Of a stretch of 64,000 nt of DNA, positions 25,438 to 34,212 are shown piece after piece (within the stretch, counting starts at the first letter, position 1; every line of letters starts with the position of its first letter). The stretch is from Ottowia testudinis (lineage in GTDB: Bacteria; Pseudomonadota; Gammaproteobacteria; Burkholderiales; Burkholderiaceae_C): NCBI RefSeq assembly GCF_017498525.1, contig NZ_CP071796.1, positions 2,232,001-2,296,000 of the forward strand, read 5' to 3'. A program made the position numbers and the translations under genes. A model generated the notes under the pieces. It was not told where the DNA came from and did not search any database. It saw nothing but the letters and a program-made list of their open reading frames with translations.

Positions 25438-27538
25438 AGGTCAGCGTCACGCCCATCGTGCGGCCCGTGCCCACCTGGGCGAAGTTGCCCATCGGGCCAT
25501 ACGAGAAGCCGTAGGTGCGGTAGTCCTTGTCAGCCAGGTTGTTGACGTAGAAGGCCACTTCCAGGCCGCGCACCGGCATCCAGGCCACGCCCGCGTCGAT
25601 GAGCGTGTAGCCGCCCTGCCGCAAGGTATTGGCGGTATCGAAGTAGTGCGCGCCGACGTGGCGTGCCGCGATGCGCGGGCGCAGCACCGTGTCGCCCAGG
25701 CGCACGCGCCCCTTGGCGGAGAGCGTGAGCCCGTGCGCGGGCACCAGCGGCACGTGGTTGCCGTTGCAGTCGGTGCAGGTGCTGCTGTCGGTGTAGCGGC
25801 GGAATTTCGCGTCGCTGATGAAGCCCGTGGCCCCGAGCGTCCAGTCGCGCGTGGCGTCCCAGTCGGCGCTGAACTCCAGCCCCGTGGAGCGCGTGTCGCC
25901 CACATTCTTGAGGGTCTGGTAGCCCATATTGCTGTCGCCGTAGAGCTGCGCGTAGCGCGTATCGACGCGGTAGGCGGCCAGCCCCAAGCGCAGGCTGCCC
26001 GACGTGTAGCGCGCGCCGATTTCGTAGCTGGTGGAGCGCTCACGCTCAAAGCCTTCAGCATCGGCCGCGCTGGTGGGCGCGAGCGCGTAGCCCGCGGGCT
26101 TGTAGCCCTGCGCCACGTTCACGTAGCCGCGCCACTGCGGGGCGAATTGATAGCCCGCGCCGATGCGGCCCAGCCAGGTGTTCTGGCGCGTCGAGCGGTC
26201 GCCCGCGACGGGCGTGCCCATCAGGTCGCCCGCGAAGTTCGTCTCCGCCGTGTCGCGCGACACGCGCAGGCCCGCCGACAGGTCCACCTGGGGCGCCGCG
26301 TACCAGGTCACGTCGCCATAGGCCGAAACGGATTCGCCCTTGTTGCGCGACTGACTGTCAAGGAACGGCGCCTGGGCCGGCACGACCATGTCGATGGTGT
26401 AGTGGCGGGACTGGTTGACCTGCTGGCGGTAGAGGCCGAAAACGCCGTCCCAGTTGCGCGAGGAAGCTGCCTGCGGATCGCGCGGCCGCGTGGACAGGCG
26501 CAGTTCCTGCGTGTTCTGCCGCCAGCGCTCGGGCTGCCACGAATACTGCGGGCCGAATAGGAATTCGCGCTCGATGGACAGCCGCTGCCCGCTGACCACG
26601 GCGCTGAGCTGCCAGTCGTCCCACCGGTATTGCCCGCGCGCGGCCACCGCGTTGACGCAGCGTCGCTGGTTCACGTTATGGAATTCCGCCGCAATGCCGT
26701 CCATCACATAGGCCGTGCGCCTGCCGATTGCGTCATAGGGCGCATAGACATCCTGCTTGCCGTTCGCGCAATCGCGCCCGCCCGACAGGCCCATCTCCCA
26801 GGGGCTGCCCGTGGGCGCCAGCCGCAGCTTGAAATTGCCCACCTGCGAACGCACCCCGCCCACGCCGTCGCCGAGCAGCGGGCTGTCCAGCTCGCCCGGC
26901 ACCTTGCTGCCCGCGAGCGACACCGAGCCGTACAGCAGATCGCGCACCAGCGGGCCGGACACATTGGCCTGCGCCTGGTAGCCGCCATGGCTGGAGACCC
27001 CCGCCCGCACGATGGCCTGCAGGGTGCCGTCCGGCTGGTGCGTGACGATGTTCAGCACCCCGCCCTGCGCGCTCTTGCCGTACAGCGTGCCCTGCGGGCC
27101 TTTGAGCAGTTCCACGCGCTCCACGTCCACCAGTGACTGGATGGCGGCGACGGGCAGTTGCGGCACACCGTCCACGTACACCGTCAGCGCGGGGTTGTAG
27201 AAGTCCTGTGCCGAGGTGACGCCGCGCAGCGTGACGATGGGGAAGAGCTGCGAGCCGCTGTAAGACAGCGTCAGATCGGGAAAGACCCTGGCCAGATCGA
27301 GCGTGCTGGCGGCCTGGACGTCCTCCAGCTCCGTGCGCTCCGCCACGCTGGCCGCACCGTTGAGGCTGTCCAGACGCTGGTCGCGCTTGCTGCCGGAAAT
27401 GACCACCGTCGGCAGCGCTGGGGTTGCCCGCTCTCCTCCCGGATCGTCCTGCGCCCACGCGCCCGATGTCTCTGCCAGCACAGCCAGTGAAGCCAGCGCC
27501 GCGGCAAGTGCGCGCAGCCTCAGTTGTTTGAATGCCAT
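25427..27538 (-). CDS. TonB-dependent siderophore receptor 2
   Basis: A 703-residue outer-membrane receptor with a signal peptide (MAFKQLRLRALAAALASLAV ... GAWA), a plug (LPTVVISGSKRD, ELLKGPQGTLYGKSAQGGVLNIVTHQPDG) and a barrel ending in ...TYAY (aromatic end residue). The start at 27538 has a GGGGAGG site; the upstream ATG is not needed. It is divergent to AraC regulator 2 over a Fur box and a set of 20-bp-spaced repeats. Likely substrate class: phenolate or mixed siderophores, by analogy with the neighbouring module. Confidence 0.88.
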   Translation of the reverse strand: MAFKQLRLRALAAALASLAVLAETSGAWAQDDPGGERATPALPTVVISGSKRDQRLDSLNGAASVAERTELEDVQAASTLDLARVFPDLTLSYSGSQLFPIVTLRGVTSAQDFYNPALTVYVDGVPQLPVAAIQSLVDVERVELLKGPQGTLYGKSAQGGVLNIVTHQPDGTLQAIVRAGVSSHGGYQAQANVSGPLVRDLLYGSVSLAGSKVPGELDSPLLGDGVGGVRSQVGNFKLRLAPTGSPWEMGLSGGRDCANGKQDVYAPYDAIGRRTAYVMDGIAAEFHNVNQRRCVNAVAARGQYRWDDWQLSAVVSGQRLSIEREFLFGPQYSWQPERWRQNTQELRLSTRPRDPQAASSRNWDGVFGLYRQQVNQSRHYTIDMVVPAQAPFLDSQSRNKGESVSAYGDVTWYAAPQVDLSAGLRVSRDTAETNFAGDLMGTPVAGDRSTRQNTWLGRIGAGYQFAPQWRGYVNVAQGYKPAGYALAPTSAADAEGFERERSTSYEIGARYTSGSLRLGLAAYRVDTRYAQLYGDSNMGYQTLKNVGDTRSTGLEFSADWDATRDWTLGATGFISDAKFRRYTDSSTCTDCNGNHVPLVPAHGLTLSAKGRVRLGDTVLRPRIAARHVGAHYFDTANTLRQGGYTLIDAGVAWMPVRGLEVAFYVNNLADKDYRTYGFSYGPMGNFAQVGTGRTMGVTLTYAY

Positions 27539-27573
27539 GAACCTCCCCTCTTGTCGATGCAATGATTGTTAAG

Positions 27574-27588
27574 TGAGAATACTTATCA
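27574..27588. promoter_or_regulatory. Fur box upstream of receptor 2
   Basis: TGAGAAT-A-CTTATCA fits the 7-1-7 Fur site at 13 of 15 positions. It lies 36 bp before the receptor start, where it would block the receptor promoter. Confidence 0.7.
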
Positions 27589-27597
27589 TTTAGAATT

Positions 27598-27647
27598 TTT
27601 CGGACAACGGCTAACGCTTTCAGGAAAAAACTGACGCTTTCGGGAAA
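27598..27647. promoter_or_regulatory. Three direct repeats with 20-bp period (likely AraC-regulator site)
   Basis: TTTCGGACAA at 27598, TTTCAGGAAA at 27618 and TTTCGGGAAA at 27638 are spaced exactly 20 bp. The second and third share ACGCTTTC-R-GGAAAA (15 of 16). AraC-type siderophore regulators such as PchR and YbtA bind direct repeats beside their receptor genes, so this is a candidate activator and autoregulation site. The last copy runs up to the regulator's own start codon. Confidence 0.55.
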
Positions 27648-27651
27648 ATTC

Positions 27652-28656
27652 ATGAGCAACCCAATCGGCCAGACACGCTCCGCCGATCCTTCGCGTCTGG
27701 TCGAGGATCTCTACAAGGCAGCGTCCGACGTACCCGCAGAATGGGCCGGCATGTTCAGGCGCGTGGAACTCGGCGACGGCATCTCCATCGGCTGCATACA
27801 GGGACGCGCGCGCTCCGATTGGGAAATGCGCGCCAAGAGTCCACCCATGTTCTGCATGGCGGTCATGTTGGACGGACAGTTGCGCACGGCCCTGGATGGC
27901 GGGTCCACGCTGGATTTCCGCCCTGGCATGGTGTCCCTCATGTCCACAGGCGCGGCGGCTTCGGGCTGGAACCGGTTCACCGGCCATTCAGGCTTCAAGA
28001 TGGTGGACATCCGCCTGACGCCCGATGCGCTGAGCCGGCTCACGGGAAATGCGGTGATGCCGCTGCACGGCAGGCTGCTGCAGGACTGCAGCCTGCCCGG
28101 CCTCGATACCTTCATGGGATGCACGCCCGCCTCCACCGGCCTGATGAGGGTCGCCAGCGATGTGCTGGCCTGCAGGCTCGAAACCGGCACGGCCCGCCAC
28201 CTGTACATGCGCGCCAAGGCGCTCGAAGCCCTGGCCCTCGTGCTGGAAGGCCTGGCGCCAGACAATGCCGCCAGGCTCCTACCCATCCCCGCGGATCGGC
28301 AGCGCCTGCTGCAGGCCAAGGCATTGCTGGAAAGCAGCTACGGGCAGGACTGGACGGTGCAGGCCTTGTCCCGCGCAGTCGGGTTGAACGAGAAGCGGCT
28401 GCAATCGGGATTCCAGGCCCTGCTCGGCCTTCCCATCCATGCCCAGCTCACGCAGATACGCATGGACACGGCAGCAGACATGCTGGCCAAGGGCGCCTCA
28501 GTGACAGAGACCGCCTACGCGGTCGGGTTCTCTAGCCTGAGCCACTTCAGCAAGGCTTTCCGAAACGCCAAAGGCACTGCGCCCAAGCAATGGGCAATGG
28601 GGCTTTGCGCTGATGCGCCATTGCCCGCCATGCGGGGCACCAGGGCGGTTCCATAA
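27652..28656 (+). CDS. AraC-family regulator 2
   Basis: A 334-residue AraC protein with the C-terminal double HTH (WTVQALSRAVGLNEKRLQSGFQALLG ... SVTETAYAVGFSSLSHFSKAFRNAKGTAPKQW). The N-terminal part is the presumed siderophore-binding domain. It is divergent to receptor 2 and repeats the module layout of 19.8-24.1 kb. The ATG lies within the third 20-bp-spaced repeat, suggesting autoregulation. Confidence 0.86.
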   Translation: MSNPIGQTRSADPSRLVEDLYKAASDVPAEWAGMFRRVELGDGISIGCIQGRARSDWEMRAKSPPMFCMAVMLDGQLRTALDGGSTLDFRPGMVSLMSTGAAASGWNRFTGHSGFKMVDIRLTPDALSRLTGNAVMPLHGRLLQDCSLPGLDTFMGCTPASTGLMRVASDVLACRLETGTARHLYMRAKALEALALVLEGLAPDNAARLLPIPADRQRLLQAKALLESSYGQDWTVQALSRAVGLNEKRLQSGFQALLGLPIHAQLTQIRMDTAADMLAKGASVTETAYAVGFSSLSHFSKAFRNAKGTAPKQWAMGLCADAPLPAMRGTRAVP

Positions 28657-29626
28657 GCCCCTGCACGACGAGCCCCACCGCAGTCACATGGGTCAACTGC
28701 TCCGCAACGCGATACAAGCCAGACAAGCACCCCCATCTGAATCGCTCCGCCAACCGACATGGCCGTGCGAAGGTCATCAATTCCACCGCAGATTGTCGCA
28801 AACACTGCTCCGAGAACAATACTCCTGACCGTCTCGTCAACCATGCAGGCGACGCTGATGAGCGCAGCAGCCGTCCCCGACCGCGCAGCAGCAATAGCGC
28901 CAACGGCAGACTCTAAAACTGGCCCTATCGCGAACCCCGTGCCTATTTCCGTCTGTATCAAGCCGGTTTCGGGCTCACACGGAAACACCACTCTGCCGGC
29001 CTATCTCCCAGCCCCTCGCCGCCGCACACCGTTGCGGCAAGCTGCAGTCCCAGCCCTTGCTCAACTACCAGCCGCCATTCACGAGTGAAAAGCCCACGCC
29101 GTCTCCTGCGACCACTAGCATGCATGGTGGAGATTCGGCGGCGCGCTGCCCGTCCGTGACGAACCGGTGCTTTAGGCAGGTTTCAGCCGCAATGTCCTCC
29201 GAGGCTTGCTCAAGTTCGCGGCCGCGCAGCGTACCCAACAAGTTACACGGCCAGAGTCACGCGCTGCCCCCGCCGCTCAGCCAGCCCTGTTCGGCCAGGA
29301 AATTGGCGCGCTGCCCTACCGCCTGGCTGATCACCCCACCAAATCCCAGGTCGCCCAGGCCAATAGCACGGCCGGTCAACTGCTGATCGAGCAAGGTGGC
29401 CTCGGTCACGAGCGCACCTACTGCTTGATGGGTAGTGCGATTCCAGCTCTGCGGCCACGCCGCCTAGGCGCTGAGCGTCATCGCGGCGGCCCTGTTCGGG
29501 CTATTCACCCGGCGTCTTCTATAGCCCCTCAGCCACGCGCTCCACACTGCTGGCCGGTGCAGGGGCTTCGAGTCGGCGGATGTATCCCGCAACGACTTCC
29601 AGCGGATCACGGCTCGGCCTGAGCTA
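28657..29626. other. Decayed non-coding stretch with gene fragments
   Basis: About 970 bp hold no intact gene. On the minus strand, 28680-28991 reads as a fragment with two hydrophobic helices (IVLGAVFATICGG, GGAIQMGVLVWLV) that could be the end of an MFS transporter. 29250-29430 also gives a short hydrophobic reading frame that I cannot identify. Both are interrupted. The segment ends at the IS5-family element, which probably caused the decay. Confidence 0.4.
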
Positions 29627-29633
29627 GGGCCTG

Positions 29634-30272
29634 TTAACACATCCGAAGTCCATCAGCGACGAGGACGAAGCTGATGAAGCCCAGGAACATGAGGTCGAGT
29701 TTCTCGAACCGCGAGAAGATGCGGCGATAGCCCTTGAGCCGACGGAACAAGCGCTCGACCTCATTGCGACGCTTGTACATCTCGCGGTCGTACTCCCAAG
29801 GTTCGATCCGCGTCTTCATCGGTGGCACCACTGGAATGAAACCCAGATCCAGCGCCAATTGCCGTGTCTCATTGCCTTCGTAGGCACGGTCCATCAACAA
29901 GTGCACTGGTCTGCTGGTCGGCCCAAGACTGCTGAGCAGGCGCCGGCCTTCAGGCGCGTCGTGCGCCTGACCAGGCGAGAGGCAGAACGTCACGGCCGTT
30001 CGAGCATCCGCGGCAACCATATGAATCTTGGTGTTCCATCCGCCTCGGGACTTTCCGATGGCTTGTGGGCCGTTTTTTTTAGTGCCCCCGTGCCGTCGGG
30101 ATGGACCTTGATGCTTGTGGAGTCCAGCGAGACCGCCTCGATCTTGATGCGCACGACCTGCGCGCGCTGTAACTCCTCGAACATGCGATCCAGGACGCCT
30201 GCTTTGGTCCAGCGGTTCATACGCGTGTAAATCGTGTGCCAGTTGCCGAAGCGCTTGGGCAGTCCGCGCCAC
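29634..30272 (-). CDS. IS5/IS427-type transposase, C-terminal frame
   Basis: Carries the second and third catalytic regions (LLMDRAYEGNETRQ and YKRRNEVERLFRRLKGYRRIFSRFEKLD). It is expressed by frameshifting from the upstream frame at the A8 run on the minus strand near 30074-30081, the usual arrangement in this group. The real coding part starts at that run; the N-terminal portion of this frame is only a shadow of the first frame. Confidence 0.8.
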   Translation of the reverse strand: MARTAQALRQLAHDLHAYEPLDQSRRPGSHVRGVTARAGRAHQDRGGLAGLHKHQGPSRRHGGTKKNGPQAIGKSRGGWNTKIHMVAADARTAVTFCLSPGQAHDAPEGRRLLSSLGPTSRPVHLLMDRAYEGNETRQLALDLGFIPVVPPMKTRIEPWEYDREMYKRRNEVERLFRRLKGYRRIFSRFEKLDLMFLGFISFVLVADGLRMC

Positions 30273-30418
30273 TTGCAGCCATGCTCGGCCACATAGAGGA
30301 TCGCATTGACCACCTGCAGGTTACTCAGGCTGACGTTGCCACGCTGCTTGGGCAGGCAGTGCTCAATAGTGGCGAATTGTGCGGGCGTGATCTCCATGCC
30401 CGAGATTGTCCGATGCAA
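29990..30418 (-). CDS. IS5/IS427-type transposase, N-terminal frame
   Basis: A 142-residue frame with the DUF4096-like N-terminal domain (LQVVNAILYVAEHGCKWRGLPKRFGNWHTIYTRMNRW) and the first catalytic aspartate in SLDSTSIKVHPDG. It continues into the C-terminal frame by slippage on the poly-A run after GTGALKK. The transposase is otherwise complete, so the IS could be active. Confidence 0.8.
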   Translation of the reverse strand: MHRTISGMEITPAQFATIEHCLPKQRGNVSLSNLQVVNAILYVAEHGCKWRGLPKRFGNWHTIYTRMNRWTKAGVLDRMFEELQRAQVVRIKIEAVSLDSTSIKVHPDGTGALKKTAHKPSESPEADGTPRFIWLPRMLERP

Positions 30419-30451
30419 TCGCCACGATCGCCATTAGTGTTAACACACCCC

Positions 30452-32019
30452 ACGTCACCAAGAAGCCGGCGGACGTGACCGACCTCCACCTTTCGGTCAA
30501 CGAGTTCGGCAACGCCAGGACCCATCTGGATCTCGGCCGCATGGTGTCAGATAGCCTCGGTGTTCGCATCAACGCGGCCGTGGAACACCAGGATTCCCAC
30601 ATCAACAAGGTCAGCGGTCCCCGCCAGTTCCTCTCTGGCGCCATGGTCTGGAAACCCACCTCGGACACGACCGTGGACCTGGACGTCGAGTACGAGAAGC
30701 GTTCCCGGCGATTTCAACCCGGACTCGCCCTGACGACCAGCGGCGAGCTCCCCCCCATGCCCGACAGCAAGACTTTCCTGGGCCAGGACTGGGCCCAGTT
30801 CGAGACCGAGGCCACCACCGTCGAGGCCCGGCTGGAGCACCGTTTGAACCCAGATTGGAAAGTCAGCTTGCAGGCCAATCACTTCGACATGACGCGCAAG
30901 AATGACTGGTTTGGTTTCGGCGATATCGATGGCACCACGGGCGACGTGGCAACGGTGATGTTCTGGGGCAGTGACGACAAGTACAAGTCCTCCAGCGCCC
31001 GGTTGATGGCCCAGGGCACACTGGATACAGGTTCCGTCAAGCACCGCCTGGCCTTCGGTTACGACTGGGCCTACTCCTATTTCGACTGGTCGAAAGCCGT
31101 CTGGAACGGAGACATCGGCGACACGAACCTCTTCAACCCGGTGCCGCTGCCGCCACCGGCCGCGGGTAACAGCGGGGGCATGTCCGAAACCGTCCGCAGC
31201 GGCGTTTTCATCCAGGACGTGCTGGCCTTGGGCGAGAAGTGGGATCTGCATCTGGGTGGACGTCATGCCACGCTCGACCAGCAGACCGATGGCTACAAGA
31301 AGTCCACCTTCACGCCGTCGGCCGCGCTGGTGTTCAAGCCGCTTGCGAACCTCTCGGCATACGTCAGCTACGTGGAAGGGCTCGAGCAGGGTGGCATGGC
31401 ACCGACCGGCACCACCAACGCCAATCAGGTCATGGGGCCGCTGGTCAGCAAGCAGTGGGAAACGGGCCTCAAGGGCGAGGTCGGGCTGCTGAACTGGGAA
31501 GCAAGCCTGTTCCAGCTCAGCAAAGCCGCCGAATACACCAGCGCGACCAACACCTACGTGCAGTCCGGCGATCAGCAGCACCAGGGCGTGGAACTGTCGC
31601 TGTCGGGCAAGGTGTCGCGCGAGGTCACGCTCTACGGCGGCCTGATGTGGCTGGACGCGAAGCTGAAGGAAACGGGGGATGCGGCGACCAACGGCAAGCG
31701 CCCACCCGGCGTGGCCGAGCAGCGCGCGGTGCTGACGGCCGAGTACGCGCCGGCGGCTCTGTCCGGCTGGACCTTCATGGCCAACTGGACCCACACCGGC
31801 AAGCGCGCCGTGAATTCGACCAACACCGCTTTTGCCCCGGCCTATGACCTCTTCGGCGTCGGTCTGCGCCACCAGCGCAAGGTGGCAGGTCATGACACGA
31901 CATTCCGCCTGAGCGTGGACAACCTGTTCGGCAAACGGTATTGGGCCAACGTGGCCGACGACTTCCTCATTGCGGGCGCTCCGCGTACCGTCTGGGCGAG
32001 CATGAGCGTCAAGTTCTGA
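30452..32019 (+). pseudogene. TonB-dependent siderophore receptor 3, 5' end removed by the IS
   Basis: About 520 residues of plug end and beta-barrel remain, starting at PHVTKKPAD (the usual NxVTKxP plug motif), through repeated barrel strands, to the terminal ...SMSVKF with C-terminal phenylalanine. Signal peptide, TonB box and most of the plug are lost at the IS boundary (30451). Any start codon now lies in the IS, so no functional receptor can be made. Confidence 0.85.
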
Positions 32020-32020
32020 C

Positions 32021-32149
32021 CATTTAACTGTGCGGCTGAACGTGGGCAACGCGACCAACCGGTCTTGCTGGCTGACGCTTGCAGACTGGAATGCGTTGAT
32101 TCAAGGGGCACCACGCACCATAAAGCTTGGTGCGCAAGTCGATTTCTGA
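32021..32149 (+). pseudogene. C-terminal tail of another TonB-dependent receptor
   Basis: Right after receptor 3 stops, a new frame reads LTVRLNVGNATNRSCWLTL ... GAPRTIKLGAQVDF and stops at 32147-32149. NVxNxTN and GAPRTxK...F are typical of the last barrel strands of siderophore receptors. Only about 43 residues survive, so a second receptor was once here and was deleted or recombined into the first. Confidence 0.65.
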
Positions 32150-32190
32150 TGCTGGGCTGGTGTCCCTTTTCCGATCTCGCGTGTCATAGC

Positions 32191-32239
32191 AAGTGAGCCC
32201 CCTGTGCGCGGCCGCGCCGCGTACAGGTGTCCCTCACTT
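32191..32239. terminator. Long 49-nt hairpin after the receptor remnants
   Basis: AAGTGAG (32191-32197) pairs with CTCACTT (32233-32239). Inside, 32201-32212 pairs with 32216-32227 at 11 of 12 positions around a 3-nt loop. The stem is very stable but has no T-tract, so it is either a factor-assisted terminator or a palindrome left by rearrangement. Confidence 0.5.
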
Positions 32240-32419
32240 CGATCCCCTTCACCCCCCCAGCACCGGGAGTTAACTTCGGCCCCGCCTCTGCCCAGCCGCC
32301 GCGTTCGTCTCTCGCCGGTAGGGGATGGTCATGGTCGAAGCTCTGCCAATGGCGGGGTTGAACGGGTAGAGAAAAACCCGCCAAAGGGCTGCACATTTTC
32401 GACCGTCGTGCGTCTATAG

Positions 32420-32437
32420 AAAGAGTAAGACTCATTT
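32420..32437. promoter_or_regulatory. Possible Fur-like palindrome before the DUF3649-PepSY operon
   Basis: AAAGAGT-AAG-ACTCATTT is an inverted repeat 33 bp before the first gene. It is weaker than the other Fur boxes in the window but is placed where an iron-dependent operator is expected. Confidence 0.35.
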
Positions 32438-32470
32438 GCAATTACCCCGATCCTCGAAGAACAACAATCG

Positions 32471-32755
32471 ATGCGTCATCCGCCGCCTTCACTCGCCTCT
32501 GCCCTGCCCGTCCTCGCCCGAGTGGCCTCCGCCGTCCTGGGCGGCTACGCATTGACCGTGCTCACCGCCATCGCCCTGGCCGGGGTTCTGCCGCTGTCGC
32601 GCGCCGATGGCGTGCTCACAGGCATGCTGGCGGCGTTTCCGCTCTACGCGGCGGCGGTGATGTGGGTCTTCGCGGCGAAGAGTGCCCGCCTCGCCTGCCT
32701 TGGCATGCTGGGTGCGGTGGTGCTGGCCGGGGCAGCAGCCTGGGTGGCGACATGA
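32471..32755 (+). CDS. DUF3649 small membrane protein
   Basis: A 94-residue protein with three hydrophobic helices (VLGGYALTVLTAIALAGVLPL, LTGMLAAFPLYAAAVMWVFA, LACLGMLGAVVLAGAAAW). It fits DUF3649, which occurs in iron-uptake operons next to PepSY and DUF3325 proteins. Function unknown. Its stop overlaps an upstream ATG of the next gene. Confidence 0.8.
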   Translation: MRHPPPSLASALPVLARVASAVLGGYALTVLTAIALAGVLPLSRADGVLTGMLAAFPLYAAAVMWVFAAKSARLACLGMLGAVVLAGAAAWVAT

Positions 32756-32841
32756 GCGCCCCCAACCCTGGCTTTGCCAGGCCCCCCGGGGGTACCGTCG
32801 TTCTTGGGGCGGCCCGGCGAACGACTTTTGAGGGCAGCACC

Positions 32842-34212
32842 ATGAAGGAAACCTTCCGCGCCTCGATGGCCTGGCTGCACACCTGGGCCGGGTTGCTGCT
32901 GGGCTGGGTGCTGTATTTCATGTTCGTCACCGGCACGGCGGGCTATCTGGACACCGAGATCGACCGCTGGATGCAGCCCGAACTGCCCCCGGTCGCCCAG
33001 GCGGTAGAACCGGCGCCGGCCGCAGAAAAGGCGCTGGCCTTGCTTGCACTGCGTGCACCGCAGGCCGATCGCTGGTTCATCAGCCTGCCAACCGGGCGCG
33101 AAGCCCTGCACCTTTCCGTCTTCTGGCAAGCGGGCAAAGGCCCGCAGGCCGATGGCGATCTGGACCTGGACGCTGCCACGGGGGCGCCGCTTGCATCGCT
33201 CGGCGCACGCGCCACCGGCGGCGGGCAGTTTCTCTACCAAATGCACTGGCAACTGCACTACCTGCCGCGCGGCGTGAGCGACTGGTTGGTGGGTGTGGCG
33301 GCGATGTTCATGCTGGTGGCGCTGATCACCGGCATCGTGGTGCACAAGAAGATCTTTGCCGACTTCTTCACCTTCCGCCCGGGCAAGGGGCAGCGCTCGT
33401 GGCTGGACGCGCACAACCTGATGAGCGTGCTCACGCTGCCCTTCCAACTCATGATCACCTGGTCCGGGCTGGTGTTCATGATGTTCATCTACCTGCCGCT
33501 GGTGGTCTCGGCCCACTATGCGCCGGATGCCGCCACCGGCAAGAGCGGGCGCGAGGTGTTCTTCAACGAAACGTTCGAAGGTGGCCTGCATCTGGAGCGC
33601 GCGGGCCGACCCGCACCGCTGGCGCCCTTGCAGCCCATGCTGGCGCTTGCTGAAGCACGCTGGGGCGCGGGCAAACTCAGCCGCATCGACATCCGTTACC
33701 CCGGCGACGCGAACGCACGGGTCGCGCTGCGCGCCAGGGAAGACCTGTCCCCGCTGAGCAGCAGCGAAACCTTGGTGTTCAACGGCACGAGCGGCGCACT
33801 GCTGCATGTGCTGCCGGCCGTGGACTCGGCACCGAAAGCGGTGCGCGACGTGCTGCTGGGTTTGCACGAGGGGCTGTATGCGGGGCCGCTGCTGCGCGAG
33901 CTGTACGTGCTCTCGGGCCTGATGGGGGCCGCCATGATCGCCACCGGCCTGGTGCTATGGGCCGTCAAGCGCCGGCAGCGCGCAGCCAAGGCGGGGCGCG
34001 TGCATGGCGGGCTGTGGTTGGTGGAGCGGCTCAATGTGGGCGGCATCATCGGTCTGCCCGTGGGTATTGCGGCGTATTTCTGGGCCAACCGGCTGCTGCC
34101 GTTGGCCCTGCCCGAGCGGGCGGCGTGGGAGGCCCATGTGCTCTTCATCGTCTGGGTCGCGCTGCTGCTGCACGCTGCGCTGCGCCCGATGGCGCGCGCC
34201 TGGAGCGAGTAA
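32842..34212 (+). CDS. PepSY-associated iron-uptake membrane protein (PiuB-like), shortened by a stop codon
   Basis: 456 residues from the ATG at 32842 (MKETFRASMAWLHTWAGLLLGWVLYFMFVTGTAGY); the ATG at 32752, overlapping the DUF3649 stop, is an alternative. It has the conserved PepSY-TM layout: helix 1, periplasmic domain, central helices (WLVGVAAMFMLVALITGIVVHKK, LPFQLMITWSGLVFMMFIYLP), periplasmic PepSY, then helices near residue 355 and beyond. It stops at a TAA (34210-34212), after which coding continues in the same frame. Probably an inner-membrane ferric reductase or iron-release factor. Confidence 0.82.
   Translation: MKETFRASMAWLHTWAGLLLGWVLYFMFVTGTAGYLDTEIDRWMQPELPPVAQAVEPAPAAEKALALLALRAPQADRWFISLPTGREALHLSVFWQAGKGPQADGDLDLDAATGAPLASLGARATGGGQFLYQMHWQLHYLPRGVSDWLVGVAAMFMLVALITGIVVHKKIFADFFTFRPGKGQRSWLDAHNLMSVLTLPFQLMITWSGLVFMMFIYLPLVVSAHYAPDAATGKSGREVFFNETFEGGLHLERAGRPAPLAPLQPMLALAEARWGAGKLSRIDIRYPGDANARVALRAREDLSPLSSSETLVFNGTSGALLHVLPAVDSAPKAVRDVLLGLHEGLYAGPLLRELYVLSGLMGAAMIATGLVLWAVKRRQRAAKAGRVHGGLWLVERLNVGGIIGLPVGIAAYFWANRLLPLALPERAAWEAHVLFIVWVALLLHAALRPMARAWSE

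Larger units (their letters stand above)
29627..30451 (-). mobile_element. IS5-family (IS427-like group) insertion sequence, about 825 bp
   Basis: Imperfect 14-bp terminal repeats (left GGGCCTGTTAACAC at 29627; right complement GGGTGTGTTAACAC ending at 30451, 12 of 14 equal) enclose two overlapping transposase frames on the minus strand. No clear target duplication is seen. The right end abuts a receptor gene that has lost its 5' part. Confidence 0.8.
32150..32470. other. Gap with a long hairpin; otherwise no gene seen
   Basis: No coding frame is convincing in this 320-bp gap. It holds a large palindrome (32191-32239) and a Fur-like inverted repeat (32420-32437), described separately. Confidence 0.5.

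Noticed and set aside
19856-25545. Long plus-strand open frames opposite the MFS and receptor genes
   Set aside because: Overlap well-defined membrane and TonB-receptor proteins; composition is shadow-like with no known family.
30547-32058. A 503-codon minus-strand frame opposite receptor 3
   Set aside because: The plus strand reads as a TonB-dependent barrel with a normal C-terminus; the antisense frame has no recognisable domain.
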